Positions 1-7,899 of a stretch of 19,989 bases of DNA are shown here, in pieces. Made by a program: the position numbers and the translations under genes. The notes beneath the pieces are model-generated. The model was not told the origin of the DNA. It saw only the letters and a program-made list of their open reading frames with translations, and ran no database searches. This stretch comes from Bacilli bacterium (GTDB taxonomy: Bacteria > Bacillota_I > Bacilli_A > RF39 > UBA660). The stretch is taken from positions 1 to 19,989 of the forward strand of contig JAFPMR010000014.1 of the NCBI GenBank assembly GCA_017411235.1, written 5' to 3'. Positions within the stretch are counted from its first letter, which is position 1. Each line of letters begins with the position of its first letter.

Positions 1-1
1 A

Positions 2-1087
2 GATGAAGATTCTCGTGCTGATAGAACTTTAGAATTCTATCAATTAGATATGGAAATGAGCTATGTAACTGAAGAAGAAGTATTAGAAATTGGTGAAGAT
101 ATATTCTTCGATGTATTTACGAGATTTAGTGATAAGAAAGTTAGTAGCAAGCCATTTAGAAGATTAACTTATAAAGAAGCAATGGATAGTTATGGAACTG
201 ATAAACCAGATTTACGTAACCCATTAATTATTGAGGATGCTACTGAAGTTTTAAAAGATACAACATTTGGTCCATTTAAGAAAAGTGCTATTAAAGTTAT
301 AGTAGTCGATGGTATAGGAGATAAATCAAATAGTTGGTTTAATGAAGTAGTTGATTATGCTTCAAGTATTGGAATGCCTGGTATTGGTTATTTAACTTTA
401 ATGGAAGATGGTTCTTTAAAGGGACCTATAGATAAATTTTTAAGTGATAAAGAGAGAAAAAGTCTAATAAAAGACTTTAAAATGAAGAAGAATAGTGTTA
501 TGTTCTTTATAGCTAACAAATATCTTAAGTTAGCGCAAAAATATGCTGGTTTAATTAGAGATGAACTAGGACGTAAGTTAGATTTGATTGATAAAGACAA
601 ATTAGAGTTATGTATTGTTAAAGATTTCCCTTTATTTGAATGGGATTTAGAAAAACGTAAATGGGAATTCTGTCATAACCCATTTAGTCTTCCTCAATCT
701 GATTATGATTTAGACCATTTAGAAGATGTTTTAGCATATCAATATGATTTTGTATGCAACGGTAATGAAATGGCTTCTGGAGCGATTAGAAACCATGATT
801 TAGATAGTCTTGCTAAAGGTTTTGAAGTTGTAGGTTATACTAGAGAAGAAGTAGAGGAAAGATTTAAATCAATATTCACAGCATTTAAATATGGATGCCC
901 TCCACATGGTGGTATGGCTCCTGGTATTGATAGGATTTTAATGCTTATTAAAGATGAACCTAACTTAAGAGAAGTTCAAGCCTTCCCACCATCTGCATCT
1001 GGTCAAGATCAAATGATGGGAAGTCCATCTACTCTAACAGCTAAACAATTAAAGGAATTAGGAATTAAAATAGAGGTGAAAGAATGA
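2..1087 (+). CDS. aspS: Aspartyl-tRNA synthetase, C-terminal part (5' end lies outside the window)
   Basis: Class II synthetase that attaches aspartate to tRNA-Asp in the cytoplasm. The frame is open from base 2 and enters inside class II motif 2 (DEDSRADR, then EFYQLDMEMSYV). The bacterial GAD insertion follows, and motif 3 reads GGMAPGIDRILMLI near the end. The ORF's first ATG (base 50) is internal, so the true start is upstream of the window. The motif-3 region (SSGAIRNH-like: ASGAIRNHD) belongs to the bacterial subtype common in alpha-proteobacteria and many Firmicutes. One local oddity is AFPPSASGQDQMMGSPS, where most relatives have FPK at the start. The stop (TGA) overlaps the gatC ATG by 4 nt. 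Being in one operon with gatCAB suggests that the enzyme may be non-discriminating and also make Asp-tRNA-Asn for the amidotransferase; that part is inference. Confidence 0.97.
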   Translation, partial: DEDSRADRTLEFYQLDMEMSYVTEEEVLEIGEDIFFDVFTRFSDKKVSSKPFRRLTYKEAMDSYGTDKPDLRNPLIIEDATEVLKDTTFGPFKKSAIKVIVVDGIGDKSNSWFNEVVDYASSIGMPGIGYLTLMEDGSLKGPIDKFLSDKERKSLIKDFKMKKNSVMFFIANKYLKLAQKYAGLIRDELGRKLDLIDKDKLELCIVKDFPLFEWDLEKRKWEFCHNPFSLPQSDYDLDHLEDVLAYQYDFVCNGNEMASGAIRNHDLDSLAKGFEVVGYTREEVEERFKSIFTAFKYGCPPHGGMAPGIDRILMLIKDEPNLREVQAFPPSASGQDQMMGSPSTLTAKQLKELGIKIEVKE

Positions 1088-1389
1088 GTAAATTTACAAA
1101 AGAGATGGTAGATGACTACGCAGATAAGTTACTTATTGGTTTAACTCCTGAAGAAAATAAAATGGTATTAGATGAGTTTGATATTATTGATCATAATATT
1201 GATTTAATTAACGAAATACCGGGTATTTGCGATGTAGAACCAATGACTCACTGTTTAGATAATTTTACTTGTGAATTAAGGGAAGATGTTGTTGAAGAAA
1301 GCGTTCCTATTGAAGATTTATTACGTAATAGTGATGATACTGAAGATAGAGAAATAGTAGTTCCTCGTGTTGTAGGAGGTGAAGAATAA
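1084..1389 (+). CDS. gatC: Asp/Glu-tRNA amidotransferase subunit C
   Basis: Small subunit of GatCAB, which wraps around GatA and GatB and stabilises the complex. The 101 residues match the family's usual length. The signature is the conserved C-terminal half: VEPMTH, then LREDVVEES, then VVPRVVGGEE at the end. The start ATG overlaps the aspS stop (ATGA), with a GAGGTGAAAGA ribosome binding site inside the aspS end. The stop TAA shares its last base with the gatA ATG. The tight overlaps indicate translational coupling of aspS-gatC-gatA-gatB and equimolar subunit synthesis. Confidence 0.95.
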   Translation: MSKFTKEMVDDYADKLLIGLTPEENKMVLDEFDIIDHNIDLINEIPGICDVEPMTHCLDNFTCELREDVVEESVPIEDLLRNSDDTEDREIVVPRVVGGEE

Positions 1390-2846
1390 TGTCTTATATG
1401 GATAAAAGTATTACTGAATTACATGAGCTTTTAGTAAGTGGAAAGGTAACTAGTGATGAATTAGTTAAGGAAGCTATAGAAAAAAGTCATGAAGTTCAAG
1501 ATAAATGTAATGCATTTGTTACAATTTTAGATGATGCTAAGGGTAGTGAAGTAACTGATAATTTACTTTCAGGTATTCCTTATGGTTTAAAAGATAATTA
1601 TAGTACTAAAGATGTTTTAAGTACTGGATCATCTAATACATTAAAAGATTATGTTCCATTCTTTGATGCTACTGCTGTAGAAAATTTAAATAAAGCTGGA
1701 GCAGTATTTGTAAATAAAACAGCTCTTGATGAGTTTGGTATGGGTGGTACTGGTACTACTGGACATACAGGAGTACAAAGAAACCCTTGGGATCCTACAA
1801 GAATGTGTTCTGGTTCTTCTTCAGGATCTGCTGCAGCTGTAGCGTCTGGGGTTTATCCTTTTGCTACTGGATCTGATACTGGAGATTCAATTAGAAAACC
1901 TGCTGCATATTGTGGTATTGTTGGATATAAACCAACATATGGTATGATTTCTAGATATGGTTTATTTCCTTTTGCTTCAAGTTTAGATACATTAGGTGCT
2001 CTAACTCGTAATGTTAAAGATGCTGCAATTGTAGTTGATGCTATGAAGGGGATTGATCCTAGAGATATGACTAGTTGGGATTCTAAAGATATTCATTTAG
2101 CTGATTCTCTAGATGGAAAAGTTGAAGGTAAAAAACTATGTTATATTAAGGAAATCGTTGATAAAGATAGATATAAAGGGAAAGAATTATTAGAACATTT
2201 AGATAATTTCTATAAAACAGTAGATAAATGTAGAGAGTTAGGTATGGAAGTAGATGAAGTATCTGTTGATGATAAACTATTACAAGCTTTAGCTTCTGTA
2301 TATGTAGTTATTTCTTGTGCCGAAGCTACTTCAAATATGTCTAATTTAACTGGAATTATCTTTGGACCAAGAGGTGCAGGCGATAACTATATTAGTATGA
2401 TGAAAGATCATCGTACTAAAGGATTTAGTCCTTTAATTAAACGTCGTTTTATAATTGGTTCATATGTATTACAAAAAGAAAATCAAGAAAGATATTTTAG
2501 AAATGCTCAAAGAGTTAGAAGATTATTAGTAGATAGATGGAAAGAAATATTTAAAGATTATGATGCAGTTATCTTACCAGTTGGTACAGGACCTGCTAAA
2601 CACTTAGATGGTTCTTTAGATATCTTAGATGATAATACCTCTGCTTTAGAAGAACATTTACAAATTGGAAACTTTGGTGGCTTCCCATCAATTACAATTC
2701 CTAATGGTTTTGTAAGTGATTTACCAGTTGGAGTTAATATTACTGGTAATTGCTATGATGATGCAAATGTCTTAAATATTGCATACGCACTAGAAGGTGC
2801 TATGGATTATAAAGATCAAATAGCTAAGGAGGTGCGTCATGACTAA
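1389..2846 (+). CDS. gatA: Asp/Glu-tRNA amidotransferase subunit A (amidase)
   Basis: Amidase-signature subunit. It hydrolyses glutamine (or asparagine) to ammonia, which is channelled to GatB for amidation of Asp-tRNA-Asn or Glu-tRNA-Gln. The Ser-cisSer-Lys triad is complete: Lys68 (PYGLKDN), Ser143 (in SGSSSGSAAA) and nucleophile Ser167 (GSDTGDSIRKPA). These lie at a constant offset of 11 from the S. aureus residues as I recall them. The usual GGSIR is GDSIR here, a variant I also associate with Mollicutes. Length (485) is normal. A strong AGGAGGTGAA ribosome binding site lies 1375-1384 inside gatC. The 3' end overlaps gatB by 8 nt. Confidence 0.97.
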   Translation: MSYMDKSITELHELLVSGKVTSDELVKEAIEKSHEVQDKCNAFVTILDDAKGSEVTDNLLSGIPYGLKDNYSTKDVLSTGSSNTLKDYVPFFDATAVENLNKAGAVFVNKTALDEFGMGGTGTTGHTGVQRNPWDPTRMCSGSSSGSAAAVASGVYPFATGSDTGDSIRKPAAYCGIVGYKPTYGMISRYGLFPFASSLDTLGALTRNVKDAAIVVDAMKGIDPRDMTSWDSKDIHLADSLDGKVEGKKLCYIKEIVDKDRYKGKELLEHLDNFYKTVDKCRELGMEVDEVSVDDKLLQALASVYVVISCAEATSNMSNLTGIIFGPRGAGDNYISMMKDHRTKGFSPLIKRRFIIGSYVLQKENQERYFRNAQRVRRLLVDRWKEIFKDYDAVILPVGTGPAKHLDGSLDILDDNTSALEEHLQIGNFGGFPSITIPNGFVSDLPVGVNITGNCYDDANVLNIAYALEGAMDYKDQIAKEVRHD

Positions 2847-4302
2847 GTATTTAGCTAAAATCGGATTAGAAATGCACTGTGAAATGAGTGAATCTAATTC
2901 TAAAGTATTTAGTGCTGCTAGAAATGAATATTCTGAAATTCCTAACAGTAATGTAAGACCTCTTGATATGGCATTCCCTGGTACTTTACCAGTATTAAAT
3001 AAGGAATGTGTAAGACTTTCTTTGATGGCTAGTATGATTTTAAACTGCCGTCAACCAGAATATATGTATTTTGAAAGAAAGAACTATTATTATCCTGATA
3101 TGCCTAAGAACTTCCAAATTACACAAAACCCTCCAGAGGATTGTGTAGGAATGGGTGGATATGTAGATGTATTAAAAAATGATGGTTCTACTTTTAGAGT
3201 AGGAATTGATAATATCCACTTAGAAGAAGATGCTGCATCATTAGATCACTTCTATGCAACTTCTAATATTGATTACAATAGAGCAGGTGTACCATTACTA
3301 GAATTAGTAACTAAACCTGATATTCATAGTGCTGATGAAGCAGTTGCATTCCTAGAGCACATGAGAAGTGTTTACCAATATGCTGGTATTTCTGAAGCTG
3401 ATAGTAAAAAAGGTCAAATTAGATGTGATGTTAACGTATCTATTATGGATGCAACACTTGACGAAAACGATCCTAATAACTGGGGTACTAAAGTTGAAGT
3501 TAAGAACGTTAACTCATTTGGTGGCGTTAGAGATGCTATTAATTATGAGATTGAACGTCAAACTGAAGCTAAAGAAAATGGTACTTATGATAAAGTTATT
3601 GAACAAGAAACTAGAAGATGGGATGAAGATTCACAAACTACTATTCATATGAGAAGCAAAGTTGATGCTATCGATTATAAGTATTTTGTTGAACCTAATA
3701 TTCCTAGAATTAAACTAGATAAGAAATGGTTAGATGAAATTAGAGCATCTATTCCTGCTTTAGCAATGGATCGTAAGAAGAAATACATGGATGAATATGG
3801 ATTGAATAATTATGATTCTACTGTTTTAGTTAAAGAAAAAGCAGTTTCTGATTATTTTGAAGAATGTGTTCATTTAGGTATTGATCCAAAGATTGCTAGT
3901 AACTGGGTTACTGTTAATATAGTAGGAGAGTTAAATAAGGAAGGAATTAGTATTTCTGAATTCTATTTAACACCTGAAATGTTAAAACAAATCATTGATG
4001 GAATTAATAGTGGTATGTTGTCTTCTAAACAAGCTAAAGAAGTATTTGCTAAAGCTTTAGAAGAAAAGAAAGAACCTAAAAACTTTATTTCTAAAGATAA
4101 TGCTCAAATTAGTGATGAAGGTGAGTTAACTACTTTAATCGTTAAAATTTTAGATGAAAATCCATCACAAATTGAACTATATAAAGGTGGTCGTGATAAT
4201 TTATTTGATTACTTCGTAGGCCAAGTTATGAAGAACACTAGAGGTAAAGCAAATCCGGTTATGACTAAGGAGATTTTACATAAAGAATTAGACAAGAGAT
4301 AG
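2839..4302 (+). CDS. gatB: Asp/Glu-tRNA amidotransferase subunit B
   Basis: Subunit that binds the misacylated tRNA, activates the Asp/Glu side chain with ATP and amidates it with ammonia from GatA. Visible motifs: GLEMH at 9-13, NYYYPDMPKNFQITQ at about 83-97, HLEEDA at 127-132, and the family signature DYNRAGVPLLEL at 145-156. A helical tail plus YqeY-type C-terminal domain binds tRNA. Length (487) is typical. The ATG lies within the last codons of gatA, with AAGGAGGTG a few bases upstream. The last three sense codons form the left arm of the operon terminator and the TAG stop lies in its loop. It is the last gene of the aspS-gatCAB operon. Confidence 0.97.
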   Translation: MTKYLAKIGLEMHCEMSESNSKVFSAARNEYSEIPNSNVRPLDMAFPGTLPVLNKECVRLSLMASMILNCRQPEYMYFERKNYYYPDMPKNFQITQNPPEDCVGMGGYVDVLKNDGSTFRVGIDNIHLEEDAASLDHFYATSNIDYNRAGVPLLELVTKPDIHSADEAVAFLEHMRSVYQYAGISEADSKKGQIRCDVNVSIMDATLDENDPNNWGTKVEVKNVNSFGGVRDAINYEIERQTEAKENGTYDKVIEQETRRWDEDSQTTIHMRSKVDAIDYKYFVEPNIPRIKLDKKWLDEIRASIPALAMDRKKKYMDEYGLNNYDSTVLVKEKAVSDYFEECVHLGIDPKIASNWVTVNIVGELNKEGISISEFYLTPEMLKQIIDGINSGMLSSKQAKEVFAKALEEKKEPKNFISKDNAQISDEGELTTLIVKILDENPSQIELYKGGRDNLFDYFVGQVMKNTRGKANPVMTKEILHKELDKR

Positions 4303-4317
4303 TCTTGTCTTTTTTTT
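4291..4317 (+). terminator. Rho-independent terminator of aspS-gatCAB
   Basis: GACAAGA (4291-4297) pairs perfectly with TCTTGTC (4303-4309) around a 5-nt loop GATAG that carries the gatB stop codon, followed by eight T (4310-4317). The left arm is coding sequence (codons Asp-Lys-Arg). Confidence 0.88.
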
Positions 4318-4358
4318 ATTTTTGTATTATATTTGATACTAGAGAGGAGATTAAAAAT

Positions 4359-4910
4359 ATGAATATGAATAAGATTAAATTAACACCTGGTGTAGCTTCA
4401 GTTATTTTACTTGCTGCATTCCTTGGAGGAGGTACTACATTATTTACTGTAGCAATATTCTTCCTATGTTTTTGTGAATTAGATGAAAAAATTCATAATA
4501 CTATGGTTAAGATATTTACTTTCTTCGTAGGTATTACAATTGTAACTTTAGGATGGAATATTATTATGAGTGGATGTAATTTAGTTCTTGATGCAATTAC
4601 TAAATTATTTGTATCAATTAATGGATTCTTAGATCCTTCTGATGTTATTGAATATACTAAATTTATTACTCCTATTGAGTCAATTATTGGTTTAGCTGAT
4701 GGCTTTGTTTCACTACTTATTCTTATTGCTAAGGTTGCATTTGTTATTGGCGTTCTTACTAATAAGAAAGGTTCTTCTAACTTCGTATCTAAGAAGATTG
4801 AAGAATATGTTAATAAAGCTATTGTTTGGGTACAAAATTTCACTGCTCCTGTTCAAGCTCCACAAGCTCCTGCACAGCCAGCACCTGCACCTCAAGCACC
4901 ACAAGCTTAA
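4359..4910 (+). CDS. Small polytopic membrane protein with Ala/Pro/Gln-rich C-terminal tail
   Basis: No family recognised. The frame is open further upstream to a TTG, but that lies in the gatB terminator; the ATG at 4359 has a good AGAGGAG site at 4343-4349, giving 183 residues. Hydrophobic segments: about 11-39 (one long or two short helices), 50-72 and 113-134, separated by short polar stretches. The tail (about 163-183) is almost only Ala, Pro and Gln in QAP-type repeats. The downstream HerA-like ATPase ends in a similar Ala/Pro/Gln-rich tail, so the two may sit in one complex; this is inference. The gene has its own terminator and so is probably a single transcription unit. A possible -10 (TATTAT, 4325-4330) lies just after the gatB terminator, but it is weak. 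Confidence 0.75.
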   Translation: MNMNKIKLTPGVASVILLAAFLGGGTTLFTVAIFFLCFCELDEKIHNTMVKIFTFFVGITIVTLGWNIIMSGCNLVLDAITKLFVSINGFLDPSDVIEYTKFITPIESIIGLADGFVSLLILIAKVAFVIGVLTNKKGSSNFVSKKIEEYVNKAIVWVQNFTAPVQAPQAPAQPAPAPQAPQA

Positions 4911-4911
4911 G

Positions 4912-4938
4912 AAATTAGAACTTAGTTCTAATTTTTTT
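4912..4938 (+). terminator. Rho-independent terminator of the small membrane protein gene
   Basis: Perfect 10-bp inverted repeat AAATTAGAAC (4912-4921) / GTTCTAATTT (4925-4934) with loop TTA, running into a T tract. It begins 1 nt after the stop codon of the membrane protein gene. Confidence 0.88.
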
Positions 4939-4959
4939 ATTTATTAATTTAATAATTTA

Positions 4960-4983
4960 TGGTAAGATGTTATTGTATATAAT
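4960..4983 (+). promoter_or_regulatory. Probable promoter of the HerA-like ATPase gene
   Basis: Two overlapping -10 candidates: an extended -10 TGGTAAGAT (4960-4968), and a perfect TATAAT at 4978-4983 with only a poor -35. If the second is used, the message would start inside the AGAGGTG ribosome binding site (4985-4991), so the first may be the working one. Confidence 0.45.
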
Positions 4984-4997
4984 AAGAGGTGTTGGTT

Positions 4998-6941
4998 ATG
5001 TTTGGAAAAATTAAGTTTATTTCAGGTAACGTTGCGCATGTAGAAACTACTGCTTCTGCGGAGGAATTAGGGGACTTAATGAATATTCACGTAGTATTTG
5101 AAGCTCCTGATCAATTAATACTAGGTGAAGTAGAAGAAGTTAATACAGAAGTTATTAAAATTAGATTTTTAGGAGAGTTCCATGGAGGAAGATATACAAC
5201 AGGTGTTATTCGTAAACCAGTTTTATCTTCTAAAATTAGAACTATAAATGATGAAGAATTAAAAGCTATTGTAGGAGTTTATGATGAAACTACTTTCTTA
5301 TTAGGAAGAAGTTCTATTTATACTGATTATAATGTTTGTGCTGACATCAATAACTTATTTGCTAACCATATGGCTGTATTTGGTAATACTGGTTCTGGTA
5401 AGTCTTGTGGTGTTGCAAGAATTGTACAAAACATTTTTAGTAATCCTAAATTAGTTTCTTATAATGCTAACATCTTTATTTTCGATGCTTATGGTGAGTA
5501 TAAGACAGCATTTAATCAATTAGATAAACTTAATCCAAATTATAGTTATAAGTTTATTACAACAAATGTTCAAGAACCAACTGACTATGAAATGAAGATC
5601 CCTTTCCATTTATTGACTTTAGATGACTTAATCGTTATGTTACAAGCTGATAAGCATAGTCAAATTCCTATTTTGGAAAGAGCATTAAAATTAACTAGAA
5701 TTTTTAGTAAAAATGATGAAACTGCTATTAAATATAAAGACCACTTAATTGCTAAAGCTTTGATTGCTATTTTATATAGTAACCAAATTACAGCAAGTAA
5801 GAAGAATGAAATCTTCCAAGTACTTGAAGTTTGTCATACTGATAATTTCAACTTTGGTAGTACTATTCAAGGTTTAGGTTATACTAGAACATTATCAGAA
5901 TGTTTTGAAATCGATAGTAATGGTAACTTCGGTGAATCTGTTTTGATTACTGAATATATCTTAAATCATATTGATGAAGACCTAGAAATGACTGAAGAAC
6001 CAGTTAATGCTTTCTATAGTATGAGGGATTTTGCTGCTGGTCTTGAATTTACATTGATTTCTGAAGGTTTCCAGAACAATGAACAATTATATGATGATTC
6101 AATGTTATTAAAAGTTAGATTAAATTCTATTATTAATAGTAGAATTGCTGATATTTATAAATGTGATCAATACATTAGTGTTGAATCTTATATTGCTTCT
6201 TTAGTTGCTGTAGGCAATAAAAAAGCGCAAGTTATTAATATGAACTTAGAGGATATCGATGATACTCAAGCTAAGATTATTGTTAAGATATGTGCAAGAT
6301 TATTCTTTGAATTCTGTAAAACTAGAAAACAAAGAGCACAAATTCCTTTCCATCTATTCTTAGAAGAGGCCCATAGATATGTTACTAAAGATGCTGACGT
6401 ATTCTTAATTGGTTATAACATCTTCGACCGTATCGCTAAGGAAGGTCGTAAGTATGGCGTTTTAATGAATATTATTTCACAACGTCCAGTTGAAATTTCT
6501 GAAACAGTTATTGCTCAGACATCTAACTTCTTAATATTTAAGATGACACACCCTAAGGATATTGAATATATTAGAACAATGCTTCCTAATATCTCTGAAG
6601 ATGTTATTGAGAAGCAAAAGACATTGCAACCAGGAAACTGTGTTGGATTCGGACAAGCATTTAAGTTACCAATGGTAATTAAGATGCAAATGCCTGATCC
6701 ACCTCCAAACAGTAACTCATGTGATGTAAATAATTGTTGGAAGATTCAAGGTGCATCTGCTGCTAATACTCAAAGTACTAATGGTAGTCAAAATGGAGGA
6801 GGACAAGCTATGAAACCTGCTCCTCAACAAGCTCCAATGCAAGCACCTCCAATGCAACAAATGGCTAGTGCTCCTATGGCTCAAGCACCACAACAACCAA
6901 GTGGTCCTGTTCAACCAGCATTTGTTCCTCCAATTAATTAA
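4998..6941 (+). CDS. HerA/DUF87-family P-loop ATPase
   Basis: HerA-FtsK clade ATPase, probably a hexameric DNA (or other polymer) translocase. The ATG at 4998 is chosen over an upstream in-frame GTG because AGAGGTG ends 6 nt before it; this gives 647 residues. N-terminal HAS-barrel-like beta domain (about 1-95). Walker A GNTGSGKS at 129-136. FDAYGEY at about 162-168 matches the D-x-x-GEY motif after the first strand. Walker B is LFLEEAH with E456-E457, and the sensor/arginine region is SQRP at 494-497. From about 580 the sequence becomes low-complexity, rich in Pro, Ala, Gln and Met, preceded by a CDVNNCW motif. No NurA nuclease, Sir2 or DUF4297 partner is adjacent, so this is not a recognisable HerA defence pair. 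The upstream membrane protein shares the tail composition. Confidence 0.9.
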   Translation: MFGKIKFISGNVAHVETTASAEELGDLMNIHVVFEAPDQLILGEVEEVNTEVIKIRFLGEFHGGRYTTGVIRKPVLSSKIRTINDEELKAIVGVYDETTFLLGRSSIYTDYNVCADINNLFANHMAVFGNTGSGKSCGVARIVQNIFSNPKLVSYNANIFIFDAYGEYKTAFNQLDKLNPNYSYKFITTNVQEPTDYEMKIPFHLLTLDDLIVMLQADKHSQIPILERALKLTRIFSKNDETAIKYKDHLIAKALIAILYSNQITASKKNEIFQVLEVCHTDNFNFGSTIQGLGYTRTLSECFEIDSNGNFGESVLITEYILNHIDEDLEMTEEPVNAFYSMRDFAAGLEFTLISEGFQNNEQLYDDSMLLKVRLNSIINSRIADIYKCDQYISVESYIASLVAVGNKKAQVINMNLEDIDDTQAKIIVKICARLFFEFCKTRKQRAQIPFHLFLEEAHRYVTKDADVFLIGYNIFDRIAKEGRKYGVLMNIISQRPVEISETVIAQTSNFLIFKMTHPKDIEYIRTMLPNISEDVIEKQKTLQPGNCVGFGQAFKLPMVIKMQMPDPPPNSNSCDVNNCWKIQGASAANTQSTNGSQNGGGQAMKPAPQQAPMQAPPMQQMASAPMAQAPQQPSGPVQPAFVPPIN

Positions 6942-6952
6942 TATGTAAAGTA

Positions 6953-6985
6953 AACGGATAATCACTAGTATTATTCGTTTTTCTT
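6953..6985 (+). terminator. Terminator after the HerA-like ATPase gene
   Basis: AACGGATAAT (6953-6962) pairs with ATTATTCGTT (6970-6979; one G-U pair) across a 7-nt loop, followed by TTTTC. The T tract runs straight into the 6S RNA promoter. Confidence 0.8.
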
Positions 6986-6994
6986 TGCTATAAT
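6986..6994 (+). promoter_or_regulatory. Extended -10 promoter of the 6S RNA gene
   Basis: TGCTATAAT is a perfect TGnTATAAT extended -10; transcription would start at about 7001, exactly where the closing stem of the RNA begins. No good -35 is visible because that interval is the preceding terminator hairpin. Confidence 0.75.
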
Positions 6995-7000
6995 AGAATT

Positions 7001-7193
7001 ACCAAGGATAACCATTTACTTTTCATAAAAACCCAGTAAGTGATTATAAGGGAATCTAATTGACCGATGGTGTTGAAGACCTTGCCTGCGCAAACAGGAC
7101 ATTATATTAGTAGGGATCCTAAAATCGTTCATGTGATGCCCACCTGTGAGTAGCAGGTTTTTTATCACTAGTAAGTGACCCTTGGTTTTTTTA
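7001..7193 (+). ncRNA. ssrS: Probable 6S RNA
   Basis: About 190 nt, non-coding, with its own promoter and a T-rich end. The ends close on each other: ACCAAGG (7001-7007) with CCTTGGT (7180-7186), extended by TTACTT pairing AAGTGA further in, then TTTTTTT. Inside are CTAAT/ATTAG pairing around the middle and an apical hairpin GCCTG-cgcaaa-CAGG at 7084-7098. A second hairpin, ACCTG/CAGGT (7142-7158), lies on the 3' side. A long rod with an internal bubble, about 190 nt in size, fits 6S RNA, which binds housekeeping RNA polymerase. In B. subtilis the 6S-1 gene lies between aspS and the tcdA homologue yrvM, and here the RNA also sits directly before tcdA. Family assignment rests on structure, size and synteny, without a covariance-model search. 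Confidence 0.75.
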
Positions 7194-7202
7194 TGGTATA
7201 AT
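7194..7202 (+). promoter_or_regulatory. Extended -10 promoter of tcdA
   Basis: TGGTATAAT, a perfect TGnTATAAT, directly after the 6S T tract. The expected start (about 7209) is only some 10 nt before the tcdA ATG, so the leader would be very short. Confidence 0.7.
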
Positions 7203-7218
7203 TTACGTGGTGAAGCTT

Positions 7219-7887
7219 ATGTTAGAAAGAGTTAATTTATTATTTGATAATATAGATAAGTTTATTAATTCCAAAATACTTATTGTAGGTGTTGGTGGAG
7301 TAGGTGGAGCTTGTATGGAAGCTTTAGTTAGAATGGGACTTAAATATATTGCTGTAATTGATAATGATGTATTTGATGAAAGCAATTTAAATCGTCAATT
7401 ATTATCTAATAGAAATAATATAGGTCATTCTAAGGTAAAAGAAGCCACTTTAAGAGCTAAATCAATTAATCCTGATATCTTTGTAGAAGAACATGAAATG
7501 TTTCTAAATGAGTCTAATTTTGGGGAAATTGATTTAAGTAAATATGATTATGTTATAGATTGTTGTGATACAGTTACGACAAAGCTATTATTAATTAAAG
7601 AATGTTTAAAGAAGAATGTTAAAATTATTAGTTCAATGGGTACTGGTAACAGAGTTGATCCTACTAAATTAGAAATAATGAGTATTTGGAAAACTAACTA
7701 TGATCCATTAGCTAAAGTTATGAGAAAACTATTAAGAGATAATAGTATTAAAGATAAGATTATGGTGCTATCTAGTAATGAAATACCTATGAAAACTAAT
7801 TCTAGAACACCAGGATCGACTGCTTTTGTACCAAATTGTGCAGGTTTTTGTATCGCAAGTTATGTTTTTAATGATATAATGAAGTAG
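7219..7887 (+). CDS. tcdA: tRNA t6A dehydratase-like E1/ThiF-fold enzyme (TcdA)
   Basis: ThiF/MoeB/E1-type ATP-dependent enzyme. The TcdA branch converts t6A37 of ANN-decoding tRNAs to the cyclic form ct6A. Sequence: GVGGVGG nucleotide loop at 24-30, D48-x-D50 then SNLNRQ (55-60, carrying the conserved Arg59), DCCDTVTTK (114-122) matching the usual DAIDxxxxK. The C-terminal GSTAFVPNCAGFCIAS matches the GS-x-x-FVP-x-x-AG of this family. ATG at 7219 is chosen because the upstream in-frame GTG (7207) would precede or coincide with the expected transcription start. At 222 residues it is somewhat short compared with about 250-270 for known TcdA. Position after a 6S RNA, with rarA nearby, is the common Bacilli neighbourhood. 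Confidence 0.88.
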   Translation: MLERVNLLFDNIDKFINSKILIVGVGGVGGACMEALVRMGLKYIAVIDNDVFDESNLNRQLLSNRNNIGHSKVKEATLRAKSINPDIFVEEHEMFLNESNFGEIDLSKYDYVIDCCDTVTTKLLLIKECLKKNVKIISSMGTGNRVDPTKLEIMSIWKTNYDPLAKVMRKLLRDNSIKDKIMVLSSNEIPMKTNSRTPGSTAFVPNCAGFCIASYVFNDIMK

Positions 7888-7899
7888 GGAAGTGATTTT

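Noticed and set aside
1..1087. Mycoplasma genetic code (UGA read as Trp)
   Set aside because: aspS ends in TGA at the point expected for the family, in an ATGA overlap with gatC, and Trp codons throughout are TGG.
4305..4358. N-terminal extension of the small membrane protein from a TTG
   Set aside because: The TTG lies in the gatB terminator and has no ribosome binding site; the ATG at 4359 has a strong one.
4998..6941. HerA-based antiphage system
   Set aside because: No NurA, Sir2, DUF4297 or other effector is adjacent, and the surroundings are housekeeping genes.
7001..7193. The RNA before tcdA as a T-box or riboswitch leader
   Set aside because: It has its own terminator-like end and a new promoter for tcdA right after it, with no T-box specifier or antiterminator motif seen; a free-standing RNA fits better.
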